A stretch of 64,000 nt of DNA from Pseudaquabacterium terrae. GTDB taxonomy: Bacteria > Pseudomonadota > Gammaproteobacteria > Burkholderiales > Burkholderiaceae_C. Below, in pieces: positions 24,664-33,017 of this stretch (positions within the stretch are counted from its first letter, which is position 1; every line of letters begins with the position of its first letter). Location: positions 62,001 through 126,000 of the forward strand of contig NZ_JABRWJ010000012.1 in assembly GCF_013266755.1 (NCBI RefSeq), read 5' to 3'. A program made the position numbers and the translations under genes. Below the pieces are notes generated by a model. The model did no database searches. It saw nothing but the letters and a program-made list of their open reading frames with translations, and was not told the DNA's origin.

Positions 24664-27246
24664 TTGGGATGTCTTGTGAGCGCGACCAACCGGTTTTATG
24701 GAGTGCACACGATCGCCGTACTGATCGGTGTGTTCGCGCTTGCCTGCGGATGCGGCTACCTGGTGGTCAGGCATGCGGTCAACAGCACCATCGAGCGCCA
24801 GGCACTGACGGTGGCCGAGATCGTCGCCAGCCAGGCGACCACGGCACGCTCGGTGTATGCGCGCGAAATCGCGGACAAGCTGACCCGGGATGGTTTCGGG
24901 CCGAATGTCGATTCAGCCCGCCTGCCCGGCCATGTGCCGATTCCGGCGCAGTTCCTGAAGATGGTCGGGCGCGCCTCGTCGGAACAGTCCCATCGGCTGT
25001 ACGAATACCGGCCGGTCAGCCGCTGGAACCTGGAACCCACACAAGGCCTGACCGACGATTTCTTGCGCTGGGCCTGGCCGCAGCTCGAGGCCCAGGATCG
25101 CTCCGCGCCCGCAGCACCCATCGAATGGAGAGCCGTCTCGCGGATCGAGACCGTGCAGGGGCAGCGCGTGCTGCGCTACCTGTCGGCCGACGCCGCGTCG
25201 CAGCAGTCGTGTGCAGCGTGCCACAACGCCTACGAGAAGAAACCGGAGATCCTGGCCCGGCGCCTGTCCGATGGCGTACCCGCCGGCAAGCAGTGGCAGC
25301 AGCATCAGCTGCTGGGCGCCGTGGCGATCAGCATTCCGCTGGACAAGGCGCAGCAGCTCGCCGGCGGCCAGGTCAACGAGACGGCGGTCTTCATCTTCGG
25401 CATCCTCGTGGCCAGCTTCTCGGCGATGTTCTGGTTCAACTGGCGGTTGTCGCGCCAGGAGCGCAGCCTGCGCGAGACCGAGAACCAGCTGAAGAGCTCG
25501 GAGCTCGAGACGCGCTCGGCGAACGCGCTGCTGCAGGCCAAGCAGGGTGTCGAGCGGGCCTTCGCGGAGCTTTCCACGTACATGCGCGGAATCGACCAGC
25601 ATGCGATCGTCTCGGTGACCGATCGGCGTGGCCGCATCGTGCAGGTCAACGACAAGCTGCTCGAGATCAGCGGCTTCAGCCGCGAAGAGCTGATCGGCCA
25701 GGATCATCGCTTGTTCGGCTCGAAGGCGCACGGGCGCGAGTTCTTCGCGCAGATGTGGGACACGCTCGAGCGCGGTGAAACCTGGCGCGGCACGATCTGC
25801 AACCGCGCCAAGGCGGGTGGGCTGTACTGGGTGGACTCGGCCATCGTGCCGTTGAAGGATGCATCGGGCAGCGTCGATCGATACCTCTCGATCTGCATCG
25901 ACATCACCGAACGCAAGCGCGCCGAGCAGGACATGCTGCGCATGGCCACGCACGACAGCCTGACGGGCCTGGTCAACCGCGCCTTGCTGCGCGACCGCAT
26001 TCACCAGGCCCTGGAGTGCGACAAGCGCACCCAGTCACTGGCGGCCGTGTTGTTCATCGACCTGGATCAGTTCAAGGCGATCAACGACTCGCTGGGCCAT
26101 GAAACCGGCGACAGCGTGCTGGTCGAGGTGGCCCGGCGCCTGCAGGCCTGCGTGCGCGCCGAAGACACGGTGGCGCGACAAGGCGGCGACGAGTTCATCG
26201 TCTTCCTGCCACACCTGCCGGACGCACACGGTGCGGGCGTGATGGCCGAGCGGATCCAGAGCCGCCTGTCCCTGCCGTTCGTGATCGATGGCCGCGAGAT
26301 GATCGTGGGCTCCAGCGTCGGCATCGCGCTGTTCCCCGAAGACGGCCAGGACGCGGACACCCTGCTGAAGAACAGCGACTCGGCGATGTACCAGGTGAAG
26401 GACGCCGGGCGCAATCACTACACGTATTTCGCGCCGCACATGAACCAGCTCGCGGCCGACCGCTACGCGATGGTCTCGGAACTGCGCGGCGCCGCGGAGC
26501 GCGACGAGTTCCTGCTCAACTTCCAGCCCATCATCGGCATGGCCAGCGGCAGGATCGAAGCGATGGAGGTGCTGCTGCGCTGGCAGCACCCGCAGCGCGG
26601 GCTGGTGCCGCCGATGCAGTTCATCCCGCTGGCCGAGACCTCGGGCTTGATCGTGCCGATCGGCGAGTGGGTGATCCGGGCCGCCTGCGCGCAGATCCGC
26701 GCCTGGCGGGCGGCCGGGTTGCAGGTGCCCCCGCTGGCCATCAACCTCTCGGCCATCCAGGTGCATCACAAGACGCTGGTCGAGCGCATCGCGGCCATCC
26801 TGCGCGAGATGGAGGTGGGGGCCGGCGCGCTGGAGTTCGAGATCACCGAAGGCAGCCTGATGAACAAGACCGACGAGGTGGTCTCGACGCTGCGCCGGCT
26901 CTGCGGGCTGGGTGTGCGCCTGGCCATCGACGACTTCGGCACCGGCTACTCGAGCCTGAGCTACCTGAAGCGCCTGCCGGTCGACACGCTGAAGATCGAT
27001 CGCTCCTTCGTGATGGACATTCGCAGCGACGCCGAGGATGCGGCGATCGTCGGCGCGGTCATCTCGATGGCGCGCAGCCTGAAGCTGAAGGTCATTGCCG
27101 AGGGCGTTGAAACACCGTACCAGCTCGAATTCCTTCGCGCACTGGGTTGCGACCAGTACCAGGGCTTCCTGGCGAGCAAACCCCTGTCGGCCATTGACGC
27201 CGCGCGCCGGCTCACGCAGCGCGTGCCCGACGACACGCCGGCGTGA
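24664..27246 (+). CDS. Membrane signalling protein: haem-c DUF3365 sensor, PAS, GGDEF and EAL domains
   Basis: 860-residue cyclic-di-GMP enzyme. Transmembrane helices at about 13-36 and 240-262 flank a periplasmic DUF3365-type domain that contains SCAACH (Cys183, Cys186, His187), a c-type haem site. Then come a short coiled coil, a PAS domain (about 308-425), a GGDEF domain with intact GGDEF (507-511), and an EAL domain. In the EAL domain the signature motif reads EVL (635-637), but the downstream DDFGTGYSS and KIDRSFV motifs are intact. It is a likely redox or gas sensor controlling c-di-GMP level. The start is TTG 24664 (GGAGAGGG nine bases upstream) or GTG 24676. Confidence 0.88.
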   Translation: MGCLVSATNRFYGVHTIAVLIGVFALACGCGYLVVRHAVNSTIERQALTVAEIVASQATTARSVYAREIADKLTRDGFGPNVDSARLPGHVPIPAQFLKMVGRASSEQSHRLYEYRPVSRWNLEPTQGLTDDFLRWAWPQLEAQDRSAPAAPIEWRAVSRIETVQGQRVLRYLSADAASQQSCAACHNAYEKKPEILARRLSDGVPAGKQWQQHQLLGAVAISIPLDKAQQLAGGQVNETAVFIFGILVASFSAMFWFNWRLSRQERSLRETENQLKSSELETRSANALLQAKQGVERAFAELSTYMRGIDQHAIVSVTDRRGRIVQVNDKLLEISGFSREELIGQDHRLFGSKAHGREFFAQMWDTLERGETWRGTICNRAKAGGLYWVDSAIVPLKDASGSVDRYLSICIDITERKRAEQDMLRMATHDSLTGLVNRALLRDRIHQALECDKRTQSLAAVLFIDLDQFKAINDSLGHETGDSVLVEVARRLQACVRAEDTVARQGGDEFIVFLPHLPDAHGAGVMAERIQSRLSLPFVIDGREMIVGSSVGIALFPEDGQDADTLLKNSDSAMYQVKDAGRNHYTYFAPHMNQLAADRYAMVSELRGAAERDEFLLNFQPIIGMASGRIEAMEVLLRWQHPQRGLVPPMQFIPLAETSGLIVPIGEWVIRAACAQIRAWRAAGLQVPPLAINLSAIQVHHKTLVERIAAILREMEVGAGALEFEITEGSLMNKTDEVVSTLRRLCGLGVRLAIDDFGTGYSSLSYLKRLPVDTLKIDRSFVMDIRSDAEDAAIVGAVISMARSLKLKVIAEGVETPYQLEFLRALGCDQYQGFLASKPLSAIDAARRLTQRVPDDTPA

Positions 27247-27304
27247 CGACATTGGCGCGGTGCACCTGAACTGCACGACCTGGGCGGACGGGTCGGTTGG
27301 AGGA

Positions 27305-27338
27305 ACGTGCCGCCACCGCCGGAGCGGTGGCGGCACGT
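27305..27338. terminator. Perfect 15-bp inverted repeat between convergent genes
   Basis: Arms ACGTGCCGCCACCGC and its exact reverse complement, with loop CGGA. It sits between the GGDEF/EAL gene (ends 27246) and the small gene on the other strand (ends 27363). A very stable hairpin, but no T-tract on either side, so a bidirectional terminator or mRNA 3' stabiliser is likely but not certain. Confidence 0.55.
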
Positions 27339-27362
27339 GATGAAGGCGCTCACGACGCACCG

Positions 27363-27575
27363 TCACCCGGGCCGGGGTCGGCTGGCCGCCTTGGCGACAG
27401 CCGCACTGGCCGACGGCGCCGCCTTCAGCTTGGCCAATGCCGGCTCGAGCTCACCGGATGCCGATGCGAAGGCACCGACGACCACGGCGAAAACCGAGAG
27501 GCCGGAGACCAGGCCGAAGGCCGCACCCGCCAGCCGGGCTCTCGAGGAGAGCAAAGAGAACTTGGACGATTGCAT
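27363..27575 (-). CDS. Small exported or membrane-anchored hypothetical protein
   Basis: 70 residues. N-terminus MQSSKFSLLSSRARLAG is followed by a hydrophobic helix (AAFGLVSGLSVFAVVVGAFA, about 18-37) and a short hydrophilic tail with SGELEPALAKLKAAP. It could be a signal peptide or a single membrane anchor. SD CAGGAA lies about 7 bases upstream of the ATG. No family recognised. The opposite-strand open frame over the same bases is less likely, because it lacks an SD and a coherent hydrophobicity pattern. A TTGACA hexamer lies about 50 bases upstream, but no good -10 was found. Confidence 0.6.
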   Translation of the reverse strand: MQSSKFSLLSSRARLAGAAFGLVSGLSVFAVVVGAFASASGELEPALAKLKAAPSASAAVAKAASRPRPG

Positions 27576-27740
27576 GATGATTTCCTGAAAGAGTTGTGCG
27601 CACGGTGATTGAGGAATCGAGTGTCAAAGCGACACCCCTGCCGCCGCCGACTCCACCGTGCGAGGAGTTGCGGTTGCATGCTTCGAATCAGTCTTTGCGA
27701 GCAGACGCCGTTGGACTTGCCTGCAGCACACCGGAAATGA

Positions 27741-27775
27741 ACGAGGCCCGGAACCTTTCGGTGTCCGGGCCTCGT
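27741..27775 (-). terminator. Terminator of the 42-aa orphan gene
   Basis: Perfect 12-bp stem ACGAGGCCCGGA / TCCGGGCCTCGT with an 11-base loop. Read on the minus strand it lies 28 bases after the stop codon of the small gene at 27804-27932 and is followed by TTCATTTCC. The T-tract is short, so Rho-independence is moderate. Confidence 0.65.
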
Positions 27776-27803
27776 AGAGCCTTGGCTCGAGGGGAGCGAC
27801 CGT

Positions 27804-27932
27804 CTAGGACGGTGCGCCGGAACCCTCTCCCGGACGGTGCTGCAGCGCCACGCGGCTCAGCGCGTGATCGTCGACGAACGTGCACATCACGCTGGAAGTG
27901 CGTGCGCCGATGGCGGTAATGCGGCAGTTCAT
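27804..27932 (-). CDS. 42-residue orphan small protein
   Basis: The ATG complementary to 27930-27932 is preceded by a perfect AAGGAGGT Shine-Dalgarno sequence at ideal spacing. The 42-residue product begins MNCRITAIGARTSSVMCTFV, has two cysteines (3 and 17), a DDHALSRVALQHR middle and a Gly/Pro/Ser tail. It has no signal peptide or membrane helix. A strong sigma70-type promoter at 28014-28042 and a hairpin terminator at 27741-27775 make it a self-contained transcription unit with a leader of about 75 bases. No family recognised. It could be a small regulatory protein, a peptide substrate or a leader peptide, though no downstream gene on that strand is close enough to be attenuated. Confidence 0.65.
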   Translation of the reverse strand: MNCRITAIGARTSSVMCTFVDDHALSRVALQHRPGEGSGAPS

Positions 27933-28013
27933 GTCGGTACCTCCTTGGCGTTGCAGTTCGGACAAAGGGCTGAGGCCCCGCTGCGCTCGCGGCATTGCGC
28001 GAGCAGTGGCGAG

Positions 28014-28042
28014 AAGTTAGCCGACGGATCGCGAGCCGTCAA
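28014..28042 (-). promoter_or_regulatory. Sigma70-type promoter of the 42-aa gene
   Basis: On the minus strand TTGACG (28042-28037) and TAACTT (28019-28014) are separated by exactly 17 bases. Transcription would start near 28007. The leader contains a 7-bp hairpin GCTCGCG/CGCGAGC at 27985-28004. Confidence 0.65.
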
Positions 28043-28212
28043 TCCCGATTGATCGCGGCGAGTCATCCGAATGTGGGATGCACGGCGGCCGATGGTCGGG
28101 ATGCGACGGAACTGGCCCAATGGCTCTGGCGCGACGGCTGCCTGCGTGACTCCATAACTCGTGATGTCGATGGCGCCGTCAGCGACGCGGGCGTGTCCAG
28201 GCTGCCGCCTCG

Positions 28213-29214
28213 TCAGTCGATCACCTCGTCGGCCTGAAGCAGAAGCCCACGCGGCACGGTCAGGCCGAGCGCCCTGGCGGTCTTCGCATTCACGACGAGC
28301 TCGAAGCGCGTCGGCAGCTCGACCGGCAGGTCGCGGGGCCGTGCGCCGCGAAGGATACGGTCGACGTAGTCGATCGACCGGCGCACGATCGCCAGCCCGT
28401 CGGGACCGTACGACACCAGGCCGCCGGCCTCGACGAACGCTCGGTGGTCGAACGCGCTCGGCAGCCGCTGCCGGCTCGCGAACTCGGCGATGCGCTGGCG
28501 GTTGCGGGCTGTGAGCGGCGAGGTGATCACGGCCAGCGCATCGGCGTGTGCGGCGGTGATCGCCGCGAACACCGCGTCGAGCTCGCTGTCGTCGCGCACG
28601 CCGTGGGGGTCGAGGATCAGGCCCAGCGATTCGGCCGCCTTGCCGAACGCCGGATAGGTGTAGGCCGGGCCCGTCACCGTCGTGGTGCTGGCCCGGTGAA
28701 AGATCGTGGCCACGCGCCGGGCCGCCGGCGCCATCTGGCGCAGGAGCTCGAGCGTCTTGGCAGCCTGCACTTCGCCGCCGGCGTTCCAGGCGACACCGGT
28801 CACGTTGCCGCCAGGCCGCGCAAGCGATGCGACCAAGCCCAATTCGGCCGGCAAGGTCACGCCCCAGAAAACGATCGGGATCGTCTTCGTCGCACGGGCG
28901 GCAGCCACCGCGGCCTCCGGCCCCTGCGTCAGGATGAGGTCGACCTGCTCGCGAACGAGTTCGGCCGCCAGCGCCGGCAATCGTTCTTCATGACCCTCGG
29001 CACGGGCCTGGCGTATCACGACGTTCGCGCCTTCGTTCCAGCCCAGTTCCGCCAGGCGCTGCTTGTACGGGCTGGCAGCCCATCGCTCCGGCGACGGCAT
29101 CGACGCGGGCGTGAGCAGTCCAATGATCGGCACGCGCCGTCGAGCCTGGGCGGCGCACCACGGCGACCCAGCCAGAAGGCCCGCCGAGACCAGGAGACGG
29201 CGGCGTAGCTGCAT
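28213..29214 (-). CDS. ABC-transporter substrate-binding protein, ABC_sub_bind family
   Basis: 333-residue periplasmic binding protein of the PF04392 type. Signal peptide at about 1-23 with LRRRLLVSAG, possibly Tat-like. Two-lobe pattern: RRVPIIGLLTP at the first strand, VDLILTQGPEAAVAAARATKTIPIVF, GLVASLARPGGNVTGV, then LPSAFDHRAFVEAGGLVSYGPD and an ATRFELVVNAKTARALGL-like C-terminus (PTRFELVVNAKTARALGLTVP). All of these are characteristic of the family. No permease or ATPase gene is adjacent, which is usual for these orphan copies in Burkholderiales. Ligand unknown. Confidence 0.88.
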   Translation of the reverse strand: MQLRRRLLVSAGLLAGSPWCAAQARRRVPIIGLLTPASMPSPERWAASPYKQRLAELGWNEGANVVIRQARAEGHEERLPALAAELVREQVDLILTQGPEAAVAAARATKTIPIVFWGVTLPAELGLVASLARPGGNVTGVAWNAGGEVQAAKTLELLRQMAPAARRVATIFHRASTTTVTGPAYTYPAFGKAAESLGLILDPHGVRDDSELDAVFAAITAAHADALAVITSPLTARNRQRIAEFASRQRLPSAFDHRAFVEAGGLVSYGPDGLAIVRRSIDYVDRILRGARPRDLPVELPTRFELVVNAKTARALGLTVPRGLLLQADEVID

Positions 29215-29486
29215 GCGATTCCCCCGAGGGCGACCGCGACTGCCGCCCGGTCGCATTCCCCGGGCGCTGCGCGGCTGCACGGTGACCGAATTAGACGCCG
29301 GTGCCCCGCGTCACGGCGCTTCTTCCGGCATGACTGAAGTCATGGCCCGCAGCGGCACCAGCATCTGCGCTGAGTACCCGGGCGTATCCCGGCCTCATGC
29401 AGCGGCAAGGCTCGACGTGAGTGCGACGGGCGGCGCCGATGCATGGATCCGCACTCGTCTTCGACTCATTCTCAGGAGATTCCTTG

Positions 29487-30182
29487 ATGGACACACTTGC
29501 ATGCACCGCCGCGAGCGGTGAGCCCGCACCCAGCGCTTCACCCGCGCTGCCGCCGGCACAGTTGGACGATCTGCTGCTGCACGCGGCGCGCCGCGTCACG
29601 GCGATCCTCGACGTGCTCCGCCCCCACGTCTCGCTGGTGGACAGCAGCGCCGGGCCGCAGATGCGCATCGAGCCGCTCAACGACGGCCTGAGTGCCCTTT
29701 CCCAGGGCGAGATCAGCCTCGTGCGCGACCGGATGGAGGCCGTGAACCGAGCGATTCGCAACGGCGACATCGAAATCAAGCCCGGCCTCAGTTCGGCGCG
29801 AATCGCCAATCAGAAGGCGGCGCTCGACGCCTTGGTGCCGGGGCCGTTCGGCGAGGCGATCCGAACCGCCGCGCTCGGTGGCAGCGTCCCCGAGTATCTG
29901 GCCGTCGTCAACGGCCAGATCTTTCCGCCGGGCGTGACGATCGAGCTGACCGCCAACGAGACGGCAGCGCTCATCGTGGCGCTGGGTCTGGGCAGGGGTG
30001 CCGTCGAGAACCTGCTGAAGCTCGCGGGGGTGGCCCCCGAAGTCATCGTGCCGCTGGCACTGGCGATGATCGCAGCGACCGCAGCCATCATCGTGTGTGC
30101 AGCGCTGTCGCCCAAGCGCGCCGTCGGCTTCAAGGTTGCAGTCATCGGGCCCATCATTGCAGTGATCCCGTACCCGGCGTGA
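29487..30182 (+). CDS. Hypothetical protein with hydrophobic C-terminal third
   Basis: 231 residues. AGGAG at 29474-29478 is 8 bases upstream of the ATG, which supports the start. Residues 1-150 are soluble and helical, with PAQLDDLLLHAARRVTAIL and ALSQGEISLVRDRMEAVNRAI. From about 165 on the sequence is strongly hydrophobic (LIVALGLGRG, VIVPLALAMIAATAAIIVC, then GFKVAVIGPIIAVIPYPA), enough for one or two membrane passages. No family recognised. A soluble head followed by a hydrophobic hairpin near the C-terminus is also seen in pore-forming proteins, but nothing else supports that role. The gene stands alone. Confidence 0.6.
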   Translation: MDTLACTAASGEPAPSASPALPPAQLDDLLLHAARRVTAILDVLRPHVSLVDSSAGPQMRIEPLNDGLSALSQGEISLVRDRMEAVNRAIRNGDIEIKPGLSSARIANQKAALDALVPGPFGEAIRTAALGGSVPEYLAVVNGQIFPPGVTIELTANETAALIVALGLGRGAVENLLKLAGVAPEVIVPLALAMIAATAAIIVCAALSPKRAVGFKVAVIGPIIAVIPYPA

Positions 30183-30285
30183 CGCTGCCGTGGCGCGAGG
30201 CGTTCGTGCACCGCGGCCGGTAGCCGAGACGCGGAGAGCGAAGACGTGCTCATTGCACGTTAGGCCGACTGACGCCGGGCAAGAC

Positions 30286-32847
30286 TCAGCCTGCGTCACC
30301 CACCGCCAGCGCCGCGGCGGCTTCGTCGCTCAAGGCATGGCCTTCCGCCGCCAGCGCAGCGGTGGCCTCGGCGCCCAGCCGGGCTTCGGCGGCGGCGGTC
30401 GCTTGCGCCAGGCAATGCAGTTCCACGGGGTCCAGCGTGGCGCCGTTCGCGGTCCACTGCCGGCGCACATGGCCCGCCAGCCGGCCGGCCGCTTCGGCGC
30501 GGTGCTGAGCGGCCACCAGCAGCAGGATGCCGAGCCAGGCCACGCTGGTGCCGAAGCGCCGGCCCGTGGCGAGCGAGCGCGGCACCAGCGCCGCCGCCTC
30601 GGGCAGCCGCCCGAGCCCGACCAGCGCCTCGACCAGCACGTTCAGCACCCACGGCAGGTTGCCGTTGCCGTCGCCGCCGTCGGCATCGACACGCTGCAGC
30701 AGCGCCTGGGCGCGCACGGCGGCCTCGGCATGGCGGCCCAGGCGCACCAGCGACACGCAGATGTTGTTCTCTGCGGCCTGCGCCTTGGCGTGCAAGCCGA
30801 GCTCACGCGCGGCCAGCAGCTCCTGCTCGTTGCAGGCCAGCAGCGCGAGGGTGTCGTAGCGCAGGCGGGCCGCCACGGCCAGCGCACCGTTGACGCGCAG
30901 GCGGGTCAGCGGCGTGTCGTCGCCCGCCGACACCTCGCGCAGCGCGGCGCAGGCTTCGTCGAGCTCATCGCGCAGCTCGCCCACCGGCTCGATGAAGGCG
31001 CGGATCCAGTTCGCGATGGCGATCTGCAGCTCGGTGGGGTTGCCCAACGGCCGCCACAGCGCGACGGCATGCCGCGCGGCGGGTCGCGCCTGCGGGTGCA
31101 GCCGGATGCCCAGCAGGTAGCCCAGCATCGACCACCACAGCGCCTGCGTCGGCGCCGCCAGGGCCTGCCCGGCCGCCTGCTGCATCGCGGGCTGTAGCGA
31201 GACCATCCAGTCGGTGATCTCCTGGCGCCAGACGCTGAAGACCATCACGCGGGCCGCGCGCGCACCCAGCTGCGCGGCGGCCGCCAGGTCGTGCTCGCGG
31301 GCCCACAGGAAGGCCTCGCGCACGTTTTCCATGTCGGCCAGCCACAGCGGCTGGGCGTCGCTGCCGGCGATCAGCGCCAGCACCGCGGCCGCATGGCGCC
31401 GGCGCAAAGAGCGCGCTTCATCCGCGCCGTCCGCGGCGCCGGGGTCGGGTGAGGCCAGCTTGCCGAGCGCGTAGGCGCGCATCGTCTCCAGCAGCCGGTA
31501 GCGCGGCGGGTCCTCGCCGTTGACGCTGACGAGCGAGCGCTCCACCAGCGTCGCCAGGCCGTCGACGATGTCCCAGCGCCCGACGTGTTCGTCGCTGGTC
31601 AGCGTGACCGCCAGGTCGAGCGTGAAGCCGCCGGCAAACACGCCCAGCGCGCGGAAGAGGCGCTGCTCCGGTGCCTCCAGCAGCTGATAACTCCAATCGA
31701 GCGCGGCCAGCAGGCTGCGGTGGCGCGCCGCGGAATCGCGGCGGCCGCGCGACAGCAGCGCGAAGCGCTCGGCCAGCGCGTCGTGCACCGCCTGCAGCCC
31801 CATCAGCGGCACGCGGGCGGCGGCCATCTCCAGCGCCAGCGGCAGGCCGTCGAGCTGCCGGCACAACGCGGCCAGCAGCGGCAGCGACTTCGGCGTCACG
31901 TCGAAGCGGCTGTCCGCCGCGCGAATGCGGTGGATCAGCAGCGCCAGCGCGCCTTCGTGGGCATCGGGCCCTTCCACGCCCTCGGCCACGTGCAAGGGCT
32001 CCAGGCGCAGCACGCGTTCGCCGTCCACGGCCAGCGGCAGCTGGCTGGTCACCAGCAACTGCAGCGAAGGTGCGCCCCTCAGGTGCACGACCCATTCGGC
32101 GCAGGGAGCGATGAGGTGCTCGGCGTTGTCCAGCACCAGCAGCAGCGCTTCGCCCTCGGGCAGCAGGCACAGCACCTGCGGCGCGGGGTCGCCGGCGCCG
32201 AGCTGCCCGCCGAGCGCGCGGGCGATGGCACCGGCCACCTGGCCGGGCTGCGTCAGCGGCGCCAGGTCGACCCAGGCGCTGCGGGCCGGCCAGCGCGCCA
32301 TCGCCGCGCGCGCGAGGCTGCTCTTGCCGACACCGGGGGTGCCGACCAGCGTGACGCAGCCGCTGCCGTCACGCAGCGCGTGCTGCAGGTGGGCGAGGTC
32401 GGCGTCGCGGCCGAACAGCGGTGGGTGAGTCGGCGTGGCGGCCGGGGCCAGCGCGGGGGTCAACGTGGGCGCGGTGGCATCGGGCACAGCATGCGGATCG
32501 GGATGCGGATCGGGATGCAGGGGCGCACTGAAGCGGTAGCCGCGCCCGGGCACGGTGGCGATGGCGTCTTCGCCCAGCAGCCGGCGCAGCGCATTGATCT
32601 GCACGCGCAGGTTCCCCTCCTCGACCACCAGGCCCGCCCAGACGCTGTCGAGCAGCGCGCTCTTGGTGTGCAGCTCCGACGGCCGCGCGGCCAGCGCCAT
32701 CAGCAGGTCCAGCGCGCGGCCGCCCAGCGTGGCGGGCTGGCCATCCACCAGCAGCCGGTACTCGGCGGGCCGCAGCTCGAAGCGGCCACCCGGGCCGAAG
32801 CGCAGTGGCCGGGCCAGCGCGTCGGTGCTGCGTTCATGGGCTGGCAA
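30286..32847 (-). CDS. Winged-helix regulator with STAND-like ATPase (OmpR-type DNA-binding domain)
   Basis: 853-residue regulator. N-terminal OmpR/CadC-type winged helix at about 20-108 (RALDLLMALAARPSELHTKSALLDSVWAG, then GNLRVQINALRRLLG and GRGYRFSAP). A His/Asp/Pro linker follows, then an NTPase module with Walker A GTPGVGKS (169-176) and Walker B LLLVLDNAEHL. A helical, TPR-like C-terminal half runs from about 480 to 853. The class resembles predicted ATPase regulators in which a ligand releases the ATPase switch. It is divergent from hemerythrin and peroxiredoxin genes, 170 bases apart, so these are plausible targets. A second protein of the same design is encoded from 61729. Confidence 0.85.
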   Translation of the reverse strand: MPAHERSTDALARPLRFGPGGRFELRPAEYRLLVDGQPATLGGRALDLLMALAARPSELHTKSALLDSVWAGLVVEEGNLRVQINALRRLLGEDAIATVPGRGYRFSAPLHPDPHPDPHAVPDATAPTLTPALAPAATPTHPPLFGRDADLAHLQHALRDGSGCVTLVGTPGVGKSSLARAAMARWPARSAWVDLAPLTQPGQVAGAIARALGGQLGAGDPAPQVLCLLPEGEALLLVLDNAEHLIAPCAEWVVHLRGAPSLQLLVTSQLPLAVDGERVLRLEPLHVAEGVEGPDAHEGALALLIHRIRAADSRFDVTPKSLPLLAALCRQLDGLPLALEMAAARVPLMGLQAVHDALAERFALLSRGRRDSAARHRSLLAALDWSYQLLEAPEQRLFRALGVFAGGFTLDLAVTLTSDEHVGRWDIVDGLATLVERSLVSVNGEDPPRYRLLETMRAYALGKLASPDPGAADGADEARSLRRRHAAAVLALIAGSDAQPLWLADMENVREAFLWAREHDLAAAAQLGARAARVMVFSVWRQEITDWMVSLQPAMQQAAGQALAAPTQALWWSMLGYLLGIRLHPQARPAARHAVALWRPLGNPTELQIAIANWIRAFIEPVGELRDELDEACAALREVSAGDDTPLTRLRVNGALAVAARLRYDTLALLACNEQELLAARELGLHAKAQAAENNICVSLVRLGRHAEAAVRAQALLQRVDADGGDGNGNLPWVLNVLVEALVGLGRLPEAAALVPRSLATGRRFGTSVAWLGILLLVAAQHRAEAAGRLAGHVRRQWTANGATLDPVELHCLAQATAAAEARLGAEATAALAAEGHALSDEAAAALAVGDAG

Positions 32848-33017
32848 GTCGGCTCCTCCAGCGGCCCCGGCGGCCGCTCCGGGCGTGGAGCTTACGGCAG
32901 CCGCGCGCCGGCGTGAGCCGCATGTTTAACAAGCTTGAACACCCGCTGAACGACTTCTGCGGCCAGCATTCGCACACTGCTTCCATCCCCACTGCACGCA
33001 TTCAAGAGGAGCGAGAC

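Noticed and set aside
27307-27588. 93-codon plus-strand frame over the small exported-protein gene
   Set aside because: No SD; it begins inside the 15-bp hairpin; the minus-strand frame has an SD and a hydrophobic segment.
27621-27626. TTGACA hexamer on the minus strand upstream of the 70-aa gene
   Set aside because: No acceptable -10 element at 16-18 bases, so I did not call a promoter.
32491-32514. 12-bp tandem repeat (two copies) in the STAND regulator gene as a phase-variable tract
   Set aside because: A 12-bp unit keeps the frame and only lengthens a HPDP linker; two copies are too few to call it variable.
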